NCBI GenBank assembly: GCA_025560025.1
Contig: CP048485.1
Coordinates: forward strand, 434,001-498,000
DNA from: Agrobacterium tumefaciens
GTDB taxonomy: Bacteria; Pseudomonadota; Alphaproteobacteria; Rhizobiales; Rhizobiaceae
Direction of reading: 5' to 3'
Length of the DNA: 64,000 nucleotides
Shown: piece after piece, positions 54,440 to 63,919 of the stretch
How positions within the stretch are numbered: the stretch's first letter is position 1
How the letters are laid out: the number at the start of each line of letters is the position of its first letter
Translations under genes and position numbers: made by a program
Notes under the pieces: model-generated
The model's database searches: none
Told to the model about the DNA's origin: nothing
The model's input: the letters and a program-made list of their open reading frames with translations, nothing else

Positions 54440-55114
54440 ATGCCTGGTTTTGTCACTGGCGTGGATATTTTCTTCAAGATCGCGCTCGCGGCGATCGCCG
54501 CTTATGTCAGCTATCAGTTCGGCGCCTTCAAACAGCAGAACGATGATATCAAGCTCGTGGTCGATCTGGCCTTTGCCAGGGAGGACCGCACTGCAGTTGC
54601 AGGTGTCACCCTCGCATCGCATTATTTTGCGCAGAAACGTATCCCCAAGGAATTTTACGACTCGGTAATGACCTCCGTCGGTAAAGACGGCAACAAGACT
54701 CTCGTCCTGGCGGCCACAAGCAGCGCCAATGAGATCGTGCAAAACAATCCTGAAGTCGCCCAGCAGGTGGTAACCGCTTCGAACGCGCTTCCCGCCCGCG
54801 TATTTTTTCAGATCAGCCGGGAGGTGGATCGGGCAAAGGCCAGGGCGATAGAGGAGATGCTGGAGGCACGGGCCGTATCACCAAGCCCGCAGGCCGTTTT
54901 TGTGCCCGGCATCGAGTTTGTGAACACGCCGATGCGCCAAACCGAGGTCAGGTGTTTCAGGAAGGAAGAATGTGACACTCTGGGTGCGGGACTGGTCGAG
55001 TTTCTGAAAGAAAATGCCGTGCCAGCCAAATTGAACGACATGAGCGACACTTACGGAAAGTCCAAGAAGATTCTTCCCAATACTTTTGAAGTGTGGTTCT
55101 CCCCGCTCTCTTAA
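54440..55114 (+). CDS. Membrane-anchored partner of the holin-lysozyme protein, unknown function
   Basis: A 224-residue protein whose ATG follows the previous stop with no gap, so it is co-translated with the lysis protein. It has one N-terminal transmembrane helix (about 10-28, DIFFKIALAAIAAYVSYQF) and a large soluble domain. A Cys pair occurs in RCFRKEECDTLGAGLVEFLKEN. The C-terminal region (EVRCFRKEE...EFLKENAVPAKL...EVWFSPLS) recalls small alpha/beta modules at the ends of peptidoglycan- or effector-associated proteins, but I cannot name a family. Function unknown. Confidence 0.75.
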   Translation: MPGFVTGVDIFFKIALAAIAAYVSYQFGAFKQQNDDIKLVVDLAFAREDRTAVAGVTLASHYFAQKRIPKEFYDSVMTSVGKDGNKTLVLAATSSANEIVQNNPEVAQQVVTASNALPARVFFQISREVDRAKARAIEEMLEARAVSPSPQAVFVPGIEFVNTPMRQTEVRCFRKEECDTLGAGLVEFLKENAVPAKLNDMSDTYGKSKKILPNTFEVWFSPLS

Positions 55115-55250
55115 GGTCGTGCGAGGGTCCTTCAGTTCAAGTCGAAGAGCTGATGCATTTAGCCCTATATCATGATTGAAGCCCGATGTTTGTTTGCGCA
55201 CAAGCATTGGGCTTTCATGCCGCCGACCTGAAATCCTCCCTTTGTGAAAG

Positions 55251-55275
55251 GGAACGCAACGGCTCTTCGGCCGTT
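55251..55275 (+). promoter_or_regulatory. EcfG-type promoter of the 25-residue membrane protein
   Basis: GGAAC at 55251-55255, a 16-base spacer and CGTT at 55272-55275 match the general-stress consensus. The site lies 28 bp before the ATG at 55303. Confidence 0.75.
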
Positions 55276-55302
55276 ATCCATTCACAACACATGGAGGATA
55301 AC

Positions 55303-55380
55303 ATGCTTAAGGGTATTGCACTGTGGGCTATGGGCGTTCCGATCTTCGTGATCATTCTGCTTTATATGTTCGTGTTTTAA
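55303..55380 (+). CDS. 25-residue membrane micropeptide
   Basis: ATG at 55303 follows ATGGAGGAT, a strong ribosome site, and the frame stops at TAA 55380. The product MLKGIALWAMGVPIFVIILL-YMFVF is one transmembrane helix with a single Lys at residue 3. The site, length, strong ribosome site, an EcfG-type promoter ahead and a terminator behind make it a real gene. Similar one-helix proteins seem widespread in alphaproteobacteria; I do not know a function. Confidence 0.75.
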   Translation: MLKGIALWAMGVPIFVIILLYMFVF

Positions 55381-55410
55381 GCGGTAACTGACCAAAGGTT
55401 CCGCAACAAA

Positions 55411-55437
55411 AAAGGCGACCGCATTGCGGTCGCCTTT
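55411..55437. terminator. Terminator between the small protein gene and cysN (both strands)
   Basis: AAAGGCGACCGC pairs perfectly with GCGGTCGCCTTT around ATT. T-runs flank it on both strands, so it can end transcripts from both sides. Confidence 0.9.
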
Positions 55438-55457
55438 TTCTGTTCATGCCGACATTC

Positions 55458-56942
55458 TCAGTCCAGATCGCCGATCAGCCGTGAGGCCGTTGCATTATCC
55501 GTACGGCGGATGTCGATTTCGTCGCGGTGCTTGGCCAGCAGTTCGCTCGCCAGAAGCTTCTCAGCGAGATGGGCGGGCAGGGACAGGATGACCCGGTCAC
55601 CCGCTTCTTCCGTCGCGCCAACGCTGCGCTTGCCGGTGATCATGCCGCCCGCAACCGTGTTGTTGGTGTCGGGGTCGATCAGGATGAAGGAGCCGGTCGC
55701 CCGGTTCTGCTCATAGGCGTCGAAGATCGCCGTCTCGTCGAAGGAGAGCCGTACCTTGCCGATGGCGTTCATGGAGAGCGACGTTTCATGCGCCTGCCAT
55801 TCACCTTCTTTCAGGTTCAGCTGGCTCATGGGCTGCACGCTGACGCGCTGGCGGCGGCTGCCGCTTTTCAGCCAGTAGCGCTTGCCTGCCTCGATGCCGC
55901 CCGGCTGCAAGGCCACGATCTGGGCGTCGAAGGCAAGCCCTGTCTGCGGCTGCGCCTCGATGGAGACGATCATGTCGCCGCGCGACACGTCCACCTGACG
56001 ATCAAGGACGAGCGTAACCGCATCACCCGCGACAGCCGCATTGCGCACCAGATCGAAAGTGACGATCTGCTTGACGTTCGCGACCATGCCGGATGGCAGG
56101 ATGACGACGCTGTCGCCCGGCTTCACCGAACCGCCGGCAACCGTGCCCTGATAACCACGGAAGCTTTCACCCGGACGCGAGACGCGCTGCACCGGCAGAC
56201 GGAAGCCGCCGGATTGCGCGGAACGCACCGTGGCAAGCTCCAGCGTCTCCACCAGCGTCGGGCCTTCATACCAGGGCATGGAGGCCTTGCCTGACAGCAC
56301 GACGTTTTCACCCTTCAGCGCCGACATCGGAATGGCGGTGATCTGCTTGATGCCGAGATTGGAGGCGAAATCGCGGAATTCATGGGCGATCAGCTCGAAA
56401 CCGGCCTTGTCGTAATTGGTCAGGTCGATCTTGTTGACGGCCAGCACGAATTGCCGGATGCCCATCAGCGCCGCGATGGTGGCGTGGCGGCGGGTCTGTT
56501 CGAGAATGCCGGTGCGTGCATCGACGAGCAGCACGGCGAGATCGGCGGTAGAAGCGCCGGTCGCCATGTTGCGGGTATATTGCTCATGGCCGGGCGTGTC
56601 GGCCACGATGAAGGCGCGCCGGTCGGTGGCGAAATAACGATAGGCGACATCGATGGTGATACCCTGCTCGCGCTCCGCCTGAAGACCGTCGAGCAGCAGC
56701 GCGAAATCGGGCAGGCCGAGATCGTTCTGCTTGCCGCTGTCACGGTGCAGGGTGGCGGCCTGATCTTCCTTGACGGCCTTGGTATCCCAGAGAAGACGGC
56801 CGATCAGGGTCGACTTGCCATCATCCACGCTGCCGCAGGTGATGAGACGCAGCGGGCGCGTATCGCGCGCCGCCTTCGAATGTTCGGCAAAGGGCAGAAT
56901 GGTGGCGGAAGAGGAGGAGGTGTTGGCGGCGGCAGTGCTCAT
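55458..56942 (-). CDS. cysN: Sulfate adenylyltransferase subunit 1 (CysN)
   Basis: GTPase subunit that drives formation of adenosine 5'-phosphosulfate (APS) with CysD. The 494-residue product has the G1 loop GSVDDGKSTLIGRLL, DTPGHEQYTRNMA (G3), NKIDL (G4) and the beta-barrel domains. It is a plain CysN: no C-terminal APS-kinase (CysC) domain is attached, unlike the NodQ form, which agrees with an APS-reducing pathway. Its ATG overlaps the cysD stop by one base. Confidence 0.97.
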   Translation of the reverse strand: MSTAAANTSSSSATILPFAEHSKAARDTRPLRLITCGSVDDGKSTLIGRLLWDTKAVKEDQAATLHRDSGKQNDLGLPDFALLLDGLQAEREQGITIDVAYRYFATDRRAFIVADTPGHEQYTRNMATGASTADLAVLLVDARTGILEQTRRHATIAALMGIRQFVLAVNKIDLTNYDKAGFELIAHEFRDFASNLGIKQITAIPMSALKGENVVLSGKASMPWYEGPTLVETLELATVRSAQSGGFRLPVQRVSRPGESFRGYQGTVAGGSVKPGDSVVILPSGMVANVKQIVTFDLVRNAAVAGDAVTLVLDRQVDVSRGDMIVSIEAQPQTGLAFDAQIVALQPGGIEAGKRYWLKSGSRRQRVSVQPMSQLNLKEGEWQAHETSLSMNAIGKVRLSFDETAIFDAYEQNRATGSFILIDPDTNNTVAGGMITGKRSVGATEEAGDRVILSLPAHLAEKLLASELLAKHRDEIDIRRTDNATASRLIGDLD

Positions 56943-57895
56943 CAGAAATACCCCTCGCGCTTCTTCTTCTCCATGGAGCCGGACTGGTCGCGGTCAATCG
57001 CGCGGCCCTGCCGTTCGGAAACGGTGGCGATTTCGAGTTCGGCGATGACTTCCTGAAGCGTCGCCGCCTCGGAGCGGATAGCGCCGGTCAGCGGGAAGCA
57101 GCCGAGCGTGCGGAAGCGGATCGAGCCATGCTTGATCTCTTCGCCGGGCAGCAGTTCCAGACGCTCGTCTTCGGCAAGGATCATCATGCCGTCGCGCTCG
57201 ATGTAAGGGCGCTCGGCGGCGTAATAGAGCGGCACCAGCGGAATGTTTTCCGCCTCGATGTAACGCCAGATGTCGACCTCGGTCCAGTTGGAGAGCGGGA
57301 AGGCGCGCACGCTTTCGCCCTTGCGGACCATGCCGTTATAGATATTCCACAGTTCCGGGCGCTGGTTGCGCGGGTCCCATTTGTGGTCAGGCGTGCGGAA
57401 AGAATAGATGCGCTCCTTGGCGCGGCTCGCCTCCTCGTCGCGGCGCGCACCACCGAAGGCCGCGTCGAACTGGCCGGCATCGAGCGCCTGGCGCAGGGCT
57501 TCGGTCTTCATGATGTCGGTGTAAAGCGCCGAACCATGAGTGAAGGGCGTCACGTTTTCCGCAGCACCGCGCGGATTGGTATGGGAAATCAGGTCGAGAT
57601 CATATTCCTTGACGATATTGTCGCGGAATTCGATCATTTCCTTGAACTTCCAGCCGGTATTGACGTGCAGCAGCGGGAAGGGAATGCGGCCGGGGAAGAA
57701 CGCCTTGCGCGCCAAATGCAGCAGCACGGAGGAATCCTTGCCGATGGAATAGAGCATGACAGGGTTGTCGAATTCGGCGGCGACTTCGCGGAAAATATGA
57801 ATAGCTTCGTTTTCAAGCGCCTTCAGATGGGGATCGAGCGGCGGCTTGGATGCGACAGTATTCTTGCTGTCCGTCTCGTGGACTGCGTTGGACAT
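56942..57895 (-). CDS. cysD: Sulfate adenylyltransferase subunit 2 (CysD)
   Basis: Catalytic subunit of ATP sulfurylase. ATG at 57895 after CCGGAG gives 317 residues. The PP-loop is [15 protein letters not shown], and further marks are [69 protein letters not shown] and the C-terminal [11 protein letters not shown]. The frame continues upstream into cysH but has no start. It lies between cysN and cysH. Confidence 0.97.
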   Translation of the reverse strand: MSNAVHETDSKNTVASKPPLDPHLKALENEAIHIFREVAAEFDNPVMLYSIGKDSSVLLHLARKAFFPGRIPFPLLHVNTGWKFKEMIEFRDNIVKEYDLDLISHTNPRGAAENVTPFTHGSALYTDIMKTEALRQALDAGQFDAAFGGARRDEEASRAKERIYSFRTPDHKWDPRNQRPELWNIYNGMVRKGESVRAFPLSNWTEVDIWRYIEAENIPLVPLYYAAERPYIERDGMMILAEDERLELLPGEEIKHGSIRFRTLGCFPLTGAIRSEAATLQEVIAELEIATVSERQGRAIDRDQSGSMEKKKREGYF

Positions 57896-57923
57896 TGTGA
57901 ACTCCGGGAGATGTACTGAATGA

Positions 57924-58685
57924 TTATCGTTGCGGGATGGCGGAAATGGCGGATGTCTGCTCCGCACCGGCGACGTGAAGACCGCATTCGCGCTTCTCGT
58001 CGTTTTCCCACCACCATCGTCCGGCGCGCTCAGGCTCGCCGGGCTTGATGGCGCGCGTACACGGCTCACAGCCGATGGAGGGGTAACCGCGCTGGTGCAA
58101 CGGATTGACGGGGATGTTCTCCTGGGCGACATGCGCCCGGATGAGGTCGATATCCCAGTCAGCGAGGGGATTGATCTTGATAAGATTACGCTCCGCGTCG
58201 AATTCGGCGAAAGGCGTCGTGGCGCGGTTGCCCGACTGGCCGCGACGAAGCCCGGTGATCCAGAAGGAAGCGCCTTCCAGAGCCTTGCCGAGCGGGATGA
58301 GCTTTCTGACATGACAGCAGGCGTGACGGGCTTCAACGCTTTCGTAAAAACCATTCAGACCGTATTTTTCGGCGTAAGCGTCGATATCGTCCTGTTCGGG
58401 GCGGAAGCGGCGGATTTCGATGCCGAAACGCTCTTCGGTTTCATCGATGAGATCGACGGTTTCCTTGAACAGCCGGCCGGTTTCGAGCGTCACGACATCG
58501 ATAGGCAGGCGATGCGTGCCGATGGCTGCCGTGATGACCTGATCCTCGATGCCGAGACTGGTGGTGAAAACCGCGCGTCCGCCGAGGCCTGCGATAAACG
58601 AAAGCCGACCCGCCAGATCGAGCCCGGCAAGCGTGGCATCGAGGGAAGCGGTATCGGCAGAGGCATTTGCTGAATTGATCGTCAT
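57924..58685 (-). CDS. cysH: Assimilatory APS reductase (iron-sulfur type CysH)
   Basis: Reduces APS to sulfite. ATG at 58685 gives 253 residues; a start at 58706 would add seven. The PP-loop-like [12 protein letters not shown], the R-loop [14 protein letters not shown] and the second cysteine pair [14 protein letters not shown] form the CC...CxxC set that binds a [4Fe-4S] cluster, so the enzyme should use APS rather than PAPS. The catalytic ECGLH is near the C terminus. The gene lies 28 bp upstream of cysD. Confidence 0.95.
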   Translation of the reverse strand: MTINSANASADTASLDATLAGLDLAGRLSFIAGLGGRAVFTTSLGIEDQVITAAIGTHRLPIDVVTLETGRLFKETVDLIDETEERFGIEIRRFRPEQDDIDAYAEKYGLNGFYESVEARHACCHVRKLIPLGKALEGASFWITGLRRGQSGNRATTPFAEFDAERNLIKINPLADWDIDLIRAHVAQENIPVNPLHQRGYPSIGCEPCTRAIKPGEPERAGRWWWENDEKRECGLHVAGAEQTSAISAIPQR

Positions 58686-58910
58686 TGTCACGTCCGGGAT
58701 TTCCATGGCCGATTATTGTTGAAATCCGGCCTTTGGAACAGAAATGACAGTCTTTGTGCGCTGCGCTTAAGAGCAAAAATGCCTCTCGCGCGCGTGGTAT
58801 GAGCAAAAGATGCCCGTTCACCTTCTTTGCAGCTTGGATTTGAATTGTGACAACTTCTGCGCTAAGCCGGAATTGCCGGGTTTCCGGGCTTGTGGTCTAC
58901 TGGTTTTACG

Positions 58911-59351
58911 ATGATTTCGCAGAAGGCAAAATATGCGCTGAGGGCGCTCCTTTCGCTGGCCAAGGCCGACGGCGCCTGTCCTGTGCAGATTTCCGACATT
59001 GCCCGCGAACAGGCCATTCCGAAAAAGTTTCTGGAACAGATCCTTCTCGAAATGAAGAAGGAACGCCTGGTCGAAAGCCGGCGCGGCAAGCAGGGCGGTT
59101 ATCTTCTGGCGCGCCCGGCTGCGGATATCACCTTCGGCGAGGTGCTGCGCCTCATCGACGGGCCGCTCGCTCCCTTGCCCTGCCTCTCGCAGACGGCCTA
59201 TCGCCGCTGCGAGGATTGCGACGGCGAGAAGCAGTGCGAGATCCGCCACGTCTTTGCCCGCGTGGCCGATGCGACGCGCAATATCCTTTTCAACACTACC
59301 ATTGCCGATGCGGTGGCGGGTGTTGAAGTGCCCGAGCTTTTGACGGCCTGA
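58911..59351 (+). CDS. Rrf2-family transcriptional regulator
   Basis: ATG at 58911 gives 146 residues: a winged helix ([68 protein letters not shown]) and a wing helix with three or four cysteines ([24 protein letters not shown]) that might hold a Fe-S cluster, as in IscR, or sense a sulfur signal, as in CymR. It is transcribed divergently from cysH and lies 460 bp before cysP, so it probably controls the sulfate genes. Confidence 0.93.
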   Translation: MISQKAKYALRALLSLAKADGACPVQISDIAREQAIPKKFLEQILLEMKKERLVESRRGKQGGYLLARPAADITFGEVLRLIDGPLAPLPCLSQTAYRRCEDCDGEKQCEIRHVFARVADATRNILFNTTIADAVAGVEVPELLTA

Positions 59352-59411
59352 CACTCGTTCTTTTTTCACGTTTCGCTGTCGAGAGTTTGCAACGAGGGTC
59401 CTCAACCTGTC

Positions 59412-59525
59412 CGTCATTCCGGCCTTGAGCCGGAATCCAGCCGACGCGCGTCTGCGCGGCGAAACGACTCCTTCAGCCCAAGGACTTGGGCTGGCTGGAT
59501 TCCGGCTCAGGGCCGGAATGACGGA
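59412..59525. repeat. Modular palindromic repeat, GTCA-CCGG type (copy 4, inverted)
   Basis: Outer arms CCGTCATTCCGGCCTTGAGC and GCTCAGGGCCGGAATGACGG are inverted. The inner modules are GCCGACGCGCGTCTGCGCGGC and CAGCCCAAGGACTTGGGCTG, the reverse order of 40448-40561. Confidence 0.8.
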
Positions 59526-59754
59526 TGAGGAGATTGTAATGATCCCCTTGCCTCGTTCCTTCCAAACGAAAAAATCGTCTAAAACCCCAGAATATTTTTC
59601 GCCATCGCGGCAAAAAATCGGCAAAAATGTGAAATGCTTTTGCATTCAGAAAAGTTTTACACGACGCTTGTTGCGCCTTTCGCTTATGCTGCGCTGTATT
59701 TGTTGCCCGTGGAAACGCTCTCGGGAAACACTTTTTCGATCGTATTCGGCCTCA

Positions 59755-59783
59755 TTGACCAACTCTACTCAGCCGGTAGAGTT
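59755..59783 (+). promoter_or_regulatory. Promoter and palindromic operator of cysP
   Basis: TTGACC (59755-59760) and TAGAGT (59777-59782), 16 bases apart, form a good sigma-70 type promoter. The perfect inverted repeat AACTCTAC-N7-GTAGAGTT spans 59761-59783, covering spacer and -10. A protein bound here would block transcription. The Rrf2 regulator encoded nearby is the natural candidate. Confidence 0.65.
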
Positions 59784-59811
59784 AAGCCATCGCAATCAGG
59801 AGGGAATACCG

Positions 59812-60837
59812 ATGTCCAAGCTTCTGTCCGGTTTGAGCGTTGTTGCGCTTAGCCTCTCACTGGCACTTGGCGGCGCTGGCTCGGCCGCCGCGCAGACCAA
59901 GCTGCTCAACGTGTCCTACGATCCGACCCGTGAACTCTACAAGGATTTCAACGAAGCCTTCGCCAAGAAGTGGAAGGCCGACACCGGTGAGGACGTCACG
60001 ATCCAGCAGTCGCATGGCGGCTCCGGCAAGCAGGCACGCTCGGTCATCGACGGTCTGGAAGCGGACGTCGTGACGCTGGCGCTGCAGAGCGATATCGACG
60101 CCATCGTCCAGAACTCCGGCAAGATCAACAAGGACTGGCGCACCCGCCTGCCGCATAATTCTTCGCCTTACACCTCGACAATCGTTTTCCTGGTCCGCAA
60201 GGGTAACCCCAAGGGCATCCACAATTGGGGCGATCTGGTGAAGGGCGACGTGCAGATCGTCACGCCGAACCCGAAGACCTCGGGCGGCGCGCGCTGGAAC
60301 TATCTGGCGGCCTGGGCCTGGGCGAATGAAGAATTCAAGGGCGATCAGGACAAGATCAAGGCCTATGTCGGCGAGCTCTACAAGCGCGCCCCGGTTCTCG
60401 ACACCGGCGCCCGTGGCTCCACGGTCACCTTCGCACAGCGCCAGATCGGTGACGTGCTGCTGGCCTGGGAAAACGAGGCCTATCTCGCCGGCCAGGAATT
60501 CGGCGCTGACGCTTTCGATATCGTCGTGCCGCCGATCTCGATCCTTGCCGAACCGCCGGTCGCCGTGGTTGACGCCAATGTTGACGCCAAGGGCACCCGC
60601 AAGGCGGCGGAAGCCTATCTGCAATACCTCTATTCCGACGAGGGCCAGAATATTGCGGCGAAGCACTTCTACCGCCCGTCCAACCCCGCCGTGGTCTCCA
60701 AGGATCTGCTCAAGCAGCTGCCCGACATCAAGCTCGTCACCATCGACGACCCGCAGTTTGGCGGCTGGGCCAAAGCGCAGCCTGAACATTTCGGTGACGG
60801 CGGCATCTTCGACCAGATTTACAAGCCCGCAAAGTAA
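59812..60837 (+). CDS. cysP: Periplasmic sulfate-binding protein
   Basis: Delivers sulfate or thiosulfate to the CysTWA transporter. ATG at 59812 after AGGAGGG gives 341 residues. A signal peptide ([20 protein letters not shown], cleavage near AAA-QTK) is followed by the family pattern [64 protein letters not shown] and the C-terminal [19 protein letters not shown]. Called CysP or Sbp; the two cannot be separated here. Confidence 0.95.
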   Translation: MSKLLSGLSVVALSLSLALGGAGSAAAQTKLLNVSYDPTRELYKDFNEAFAKKWKADTGEDVTIQQSHGGSGKQARSVIDGLEADVVTLALQSDIDAIVQNSGKINKDWRTRLPHNSSPYTSTIVFLVRKGNPKGIHNWGDLVKGDVQIVTPNPKTSGGARWNYLAAWAWANEEFKGDQDKIKAYVGELYKRAPVLDTGARGSTVTFAQRQIGDVLLAWENEAYLAGQEFGADAFDIVVPPISILAEPPVAVVDANVDAKGTRKAAEAYLQYLYSDEGQNIAAKHFYRPSNPAVVSKDLLKQLPDIKLVTIDDPQFGGWAKAQPEHFGDGGIFDQIYKPAK

Positions 60838-60891
60838 GCGGATGATGGGCTGAAAATCGCCCGCTCGCTGAGACAACAGAAAAAAAGCCTG

Positions 60892-60917
60892 ATCGACCGG
60901 ACACCGTGCCGGTCGAT
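60892..60917 (+). promoter_or_regulatory. Hairpin between cysP and cysT (mRNA stabiliser or partial terminator)
   Basis: ATCGACCGG (60892-60900) pairs with CCGGTCGAT (60909-60917) around ACACCGTG, followed by ACTTTATAATAA. Such hairpins after solute-binding protein genes often raise the level of the first gene against the permeases. Confidence 0.65.
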
Positions 60918-61028
60918 ACTTTATAATAAACGCCGGGGAACACCGGCTCCCAGAGAGCATTTTCAGGAAAAGCGGCCCCCGGTTTTCTGTTCGGAAATGC
61001 ACCAAACTAAAGATTATCCGGAGCCTTG

Positions 61029-61886
61029 ATGAGCAATAATACTTCCGGAAACAGGTGGAAATGGCGGCAGTCGAGCGTCATACCGGGCTTCGGCCTGACG
61101 CTTGGTTACACAGTGACCTATCTGTTTCTCATCATTCTTATTCCGCTTGGCGGCCTTGTCTGGTCCACGGCGAAACTGGGTTTTTCAGATTTCATTGCGA
61201 TTGCCACGGATAGCCGCACGCTGAATGCGCTGCGTGTCAGTTTCGGAACGGCATTTCTTGCCGCGCTGGTCAACGCGGTCTTCGGTGTCATCGTCGCCTG
61301 GGTGCTGACGCGTTACCGTTTTCCCGGCCGCCGCTTCGTCGATGCCATCGTCGACCTTCCCTTTGCTTTGCCCACGGCGGTCGCCGGTATCGCGCTGACC
61401 ACGCTTTATGCCAATCGCGGCTGGGTCGGTTCGCTGTTCGAACCCTTCGGCATCAAGATCGCCTTTACGCCGACCGGCATCGTCATCGCACTGATCTTCA
61501 TCGGCCTGCCATTCGTGGTCCGCACCGTGCAGCCGGTCATGGAAGAAATCGACCGGCAGGTGGAGGAGGTGGCCGCCACGCTTGGCGCGAACCGTTTCCA
61601 GACCATCACCCGCGTTCTGCTGCCGAGCCTCACACCGGCCATCCTCACGGGTTTCGCGCTCGCCTTCGCGCGCGGCGTCGGCGAATATGGCTCGGTCATC
61701 TTCATCGCCGGCAATATTCCCTACGTCTCGGAAATCGCGCCGCTTCTCATTGTCATCCGGCTGGAGGAGTTCAATTATGCGGCCGCGACCGGCATCGCCA
61801 CCATCATGCTGATCATCTCGTTTGCCATGCTGTTCCTCATCAATCTCATTCAGGCCTGGAGCCGCAAGAGGTACGGTTATGTCTGA
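61029..61886 (+). CDS. cysT: Sulfate ABC transporter permease CysT
   Basis: ATG at 61029 gives 285 residues with six transmembrane helices. The EAA loop that contacts CysA is seen in VEEVAATLGANRFQTITRVLLPSLTPAILTG. SVIPGFGLTLGYTVTYLFLIILIPL and DLPFALPTAVAGIALTTLYA are typical of CysT/CysU. Its last codons overlap the start of cysW. Confidence 0.96.
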   Translation: MSNNTSGNRWKWRQSSVIPGFGLTLGYTVTYLFLIILIPLGGLVWSTAKLGFSDFIAIATDSRTLNALRVSFGTAFLAALVNAVFGVIVAWVLTRYRFPGRRFVDAIVDLPFALPTAVAGIALTTLYANRGWVGSLFEPFGIKIAFTPTGIVIALIFIGLPFVVRTVQPVMEEIDRQVEEVAATLGANRFQTITRVLLPSLTPAILTGFALAFARGVGEYGSVIFIAGNIPYVSEIAPLLIVIRLEEFNYAAATGIATIMLIISFAMLFLINLIQAWSRKRYGYV

Positions 61887-62751
61887 GACCGCTTCCCGCA
61901 CGTCCCCCCGGCCGTTCCGCGACCCCGCCAGCGAGAGCTTTCCCGCCCGGCTGGCGTTGATCGCGATTGCCTTCGTCTTCCTCGCTGCTTTTCTGGTTCT
62001 GCCGCTGGTCTCGGTCTTCTTCGAAGCCTTCCGCAAGGGTGCGGAAAGCTTCTGGGAGGCGATTGTCGAGCCGGATGCACTCTCCGCCATTCGCCTGACG
62101 CTGCTCGTCGCCGCCATTTCGGTGCCGCTCAACCTGGTCTTCGGGGTGATGGCCGCCTGGGCGATTGCGAAGTTTGAGTTCAAGGGCAAGGCGTTCCTGA
62201 TCACGCTCATCGACCTGCCGTTTTCGATCTCGCCGGTCATATCAGGTCTGGTCTATGTCATCCTGTTCTCATCCCACAGCGTGCTCGGGCCATGGCTGAA
62301 GAGCTACGGCATCGAGATCCTCTTCGCCGTGCCGGGCATCGTGCTCGCTACCATCTTTGTCACCTTTCCTTTTGTCGCGCGCGAACTGATCCCGCTGATG
62401 CAGGATCAGGGCAATGGCGACGAGGAGGCGGCGATTTCGCTTGGTGCTTCGGGCTGGCAGACCTTCTGGTATGTCACGCTGCCCAACATCAAATGGGGCC
62501 TGCTTTACGGCGTGCTGCTCTGCAACGCCCGCGCCATGGGCGAGTTCGGTGCCGTCTCGGTGGTCTCGGGCCATATTCGCGGCGAGACCAACACCATGCC
62601 GCTGCATGTCGAGATACTCTATAATGAGTACAATATCGGCGCAGCCTTTGCCGTGGCGACGCTGCTCGCCGGTCTGGCGCTGGTGACGCTCGTTCTCAAA
62701 ACCATTCTCGAAATACGCTTTGGCGCGGGCAACGCAGCCGGCAAGCATTGA
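61879..62751 (+). CDS. cysW: Sulfate ABC transporter permease CysW
   Basis: ATG at 61879 overlaps the cysT stop region by 8 bp and gives 290 residues. Six transmembrane helices and the EAA loop [32 protein letters not shown] are visible, and [19 protein letters not shown] and [23 protein letters not shown] match CysW. It pairs with CysT in the membrane. Confidence 0.96.
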   Translation: MSETASRTSPRPFRDPASESFPARLALIAIAFVFLAAFLVLPLVSVFFEAFRKGAESFWEAIVEPDALSAIRLTLLVAAISVPLNLVFGVMAAWAIAKFEFKGKAFLITLIDLPFSISPVISGLVYVILFSSHSVLGPWLKSYGIEILFAVPGIVLATIFVTFPFVARELIPLMQDQGNGDEEAAISLGASGWQTFWYVTLPNIKWGLLYGVLLCNARAMGEFGAVSVVSGHIRGETNTMPLHVEILYNEYNIGAAFAVATLLAGLALVTLVLKTILEIRFGAGNAAGKH

Positions 62752-62762
62752 AAGGCATCTTC

Positions 62763-63803
62763 ATGGAAGTGAAAGTTTCCGGCATCACCAAGCAGTTCGA
62801 TCGCTTTCCGGCGCTGAACGATGTGTCGCTCGACATTCGTTCCGGCGAGCTGATCGCGCTGCTCGGTCCTTCCGGTTCCGGCAAGACGACGCTTCTGCGT
62901 CTCATTGCCGGTCTCGAGCAGCCGACGACCGGCCAGATTTTCTTCGGCAACGAGGATGCCTCGCACCGCACGGTGCAGGAGCGCAATGTCGGTTTTGTGT
63001 TCCAGCATTACGCCCTGTTCCGCCACATGACGGTGGCCGACAATATCGCTTTCGGCCTCAAGGTGCGGCCCTCGGCCAAGCGTCCGCCCAAGGCGGAAAT
63101 CCGCAGACGGGTTTCCGAACTGCTCGACATGGTGCACCTCTCCGGGCTTGAGAAGCGTTACCCCTCGCAGCTTTCCGGCGGCCAGCGTCAGCGCGTGGCG
63201 CTTGCCCGCGCCGTCGCCATCGAACCGAAGGTGCTGCTCCTCGATGAGCCCTTCGGCGCGCTTGACGCCAAGGTGCGCAAGGAGCTGCGCCGCTGGCTGC
63301 GCGAATTCCACGACCGCACCGGCCATACCACCGTCTTCGTCACCCACGATCAGGAAGAGGCGCTGGAACTGGCCGACCGCGTCGTCGTCATGAGCCAGGG
63401 CAAGATCGAACAGGTCGGCACGGCTGACGATGTCTACGACACGCCCAACTCCCCCTTCGTTTTCTCCTTCATTGGCGAATCCTCCAGCCTGCCGGTGACG
63501 ATCCGCGACGGCCACGTGCTGTTCCAGGGCGAAAGCATCGGCATCGATGAGAGCGGCTCTGGCGAGGGCGAGCTTTTCTTCCGCCCGGAAGATGTGGTGC
63601 TGACTGGGGAGAAGGACGCGCTTTACGGCAAGGTCACCACCTGTCGCCGCCTCGCGGGCACCCGCATCGCCGAAATCGACATCGCCAATAACGGCCATGA
63701 GCCCTATCACCTCGAAATCGAAGTGCCGCTCAACGCCGCCGTGGCGGTGGGGGCGGAGCTGCGCTTCCGGCCGACACGGTGGAAGGTGTTTGGGAAGAAA
63801 TAG
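62763..63803 (+). CDS. cysA: Sulfate ABC transporter ATP-binding protein
   Basis: ATG at 62763 after GAAAGG gives 346 residues. Walker [11 protein letters not shown]-loop [13 protein letters not shown], signature [16 protein letters not shown], Walker [15 protein letters not shown] and H-loop [13 protein letters not shown] are all intact. A C-terminal TOBE-like regulatory domain follows (about 240-346). It energises sulfate import through CysTW. Confidence 0.97.
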   Translation: MEVKVSGITKQFDRFPALNDVSLDIRSGELIALLGPSGSGKTTLLRLIAGLEQPTTGQIFFGNEDASHRTVQERNVGFVFQHYALFRHMTVADNIAFGLKVRPSAKRPPKAEIRRRVSELLDMVHLSGLEKRYPSQLSGGQRQRVALARAVAIEPKVLLLDEPFGALDAKVRKELRRWLREFHDRTGHTTVFVTHDQEEALELADRVVVMSQGKIEQVGTADDVYDTPNSPFVFSFIGESSSLPVTIRDGHVLFQGESIGIDESGSGEGELFFRPEDVVLTGEKDALYGKVTTCRRLAGTRIAEIDIANNGHEPYHLEIEVPLNAAVAVGAELRFRPTRWKVFGKK

Positions 63804-63919
63804 GGGTGAGGTGACCGCAGTTGACGGTCGATGACTTGTCGCTCTTTAACGCGCGTCACGTTTAATCTGATTCCACAGTAGACCACAGTTGAAATCATCG
63901 AGTGTGCTGCGCGTCGTTA

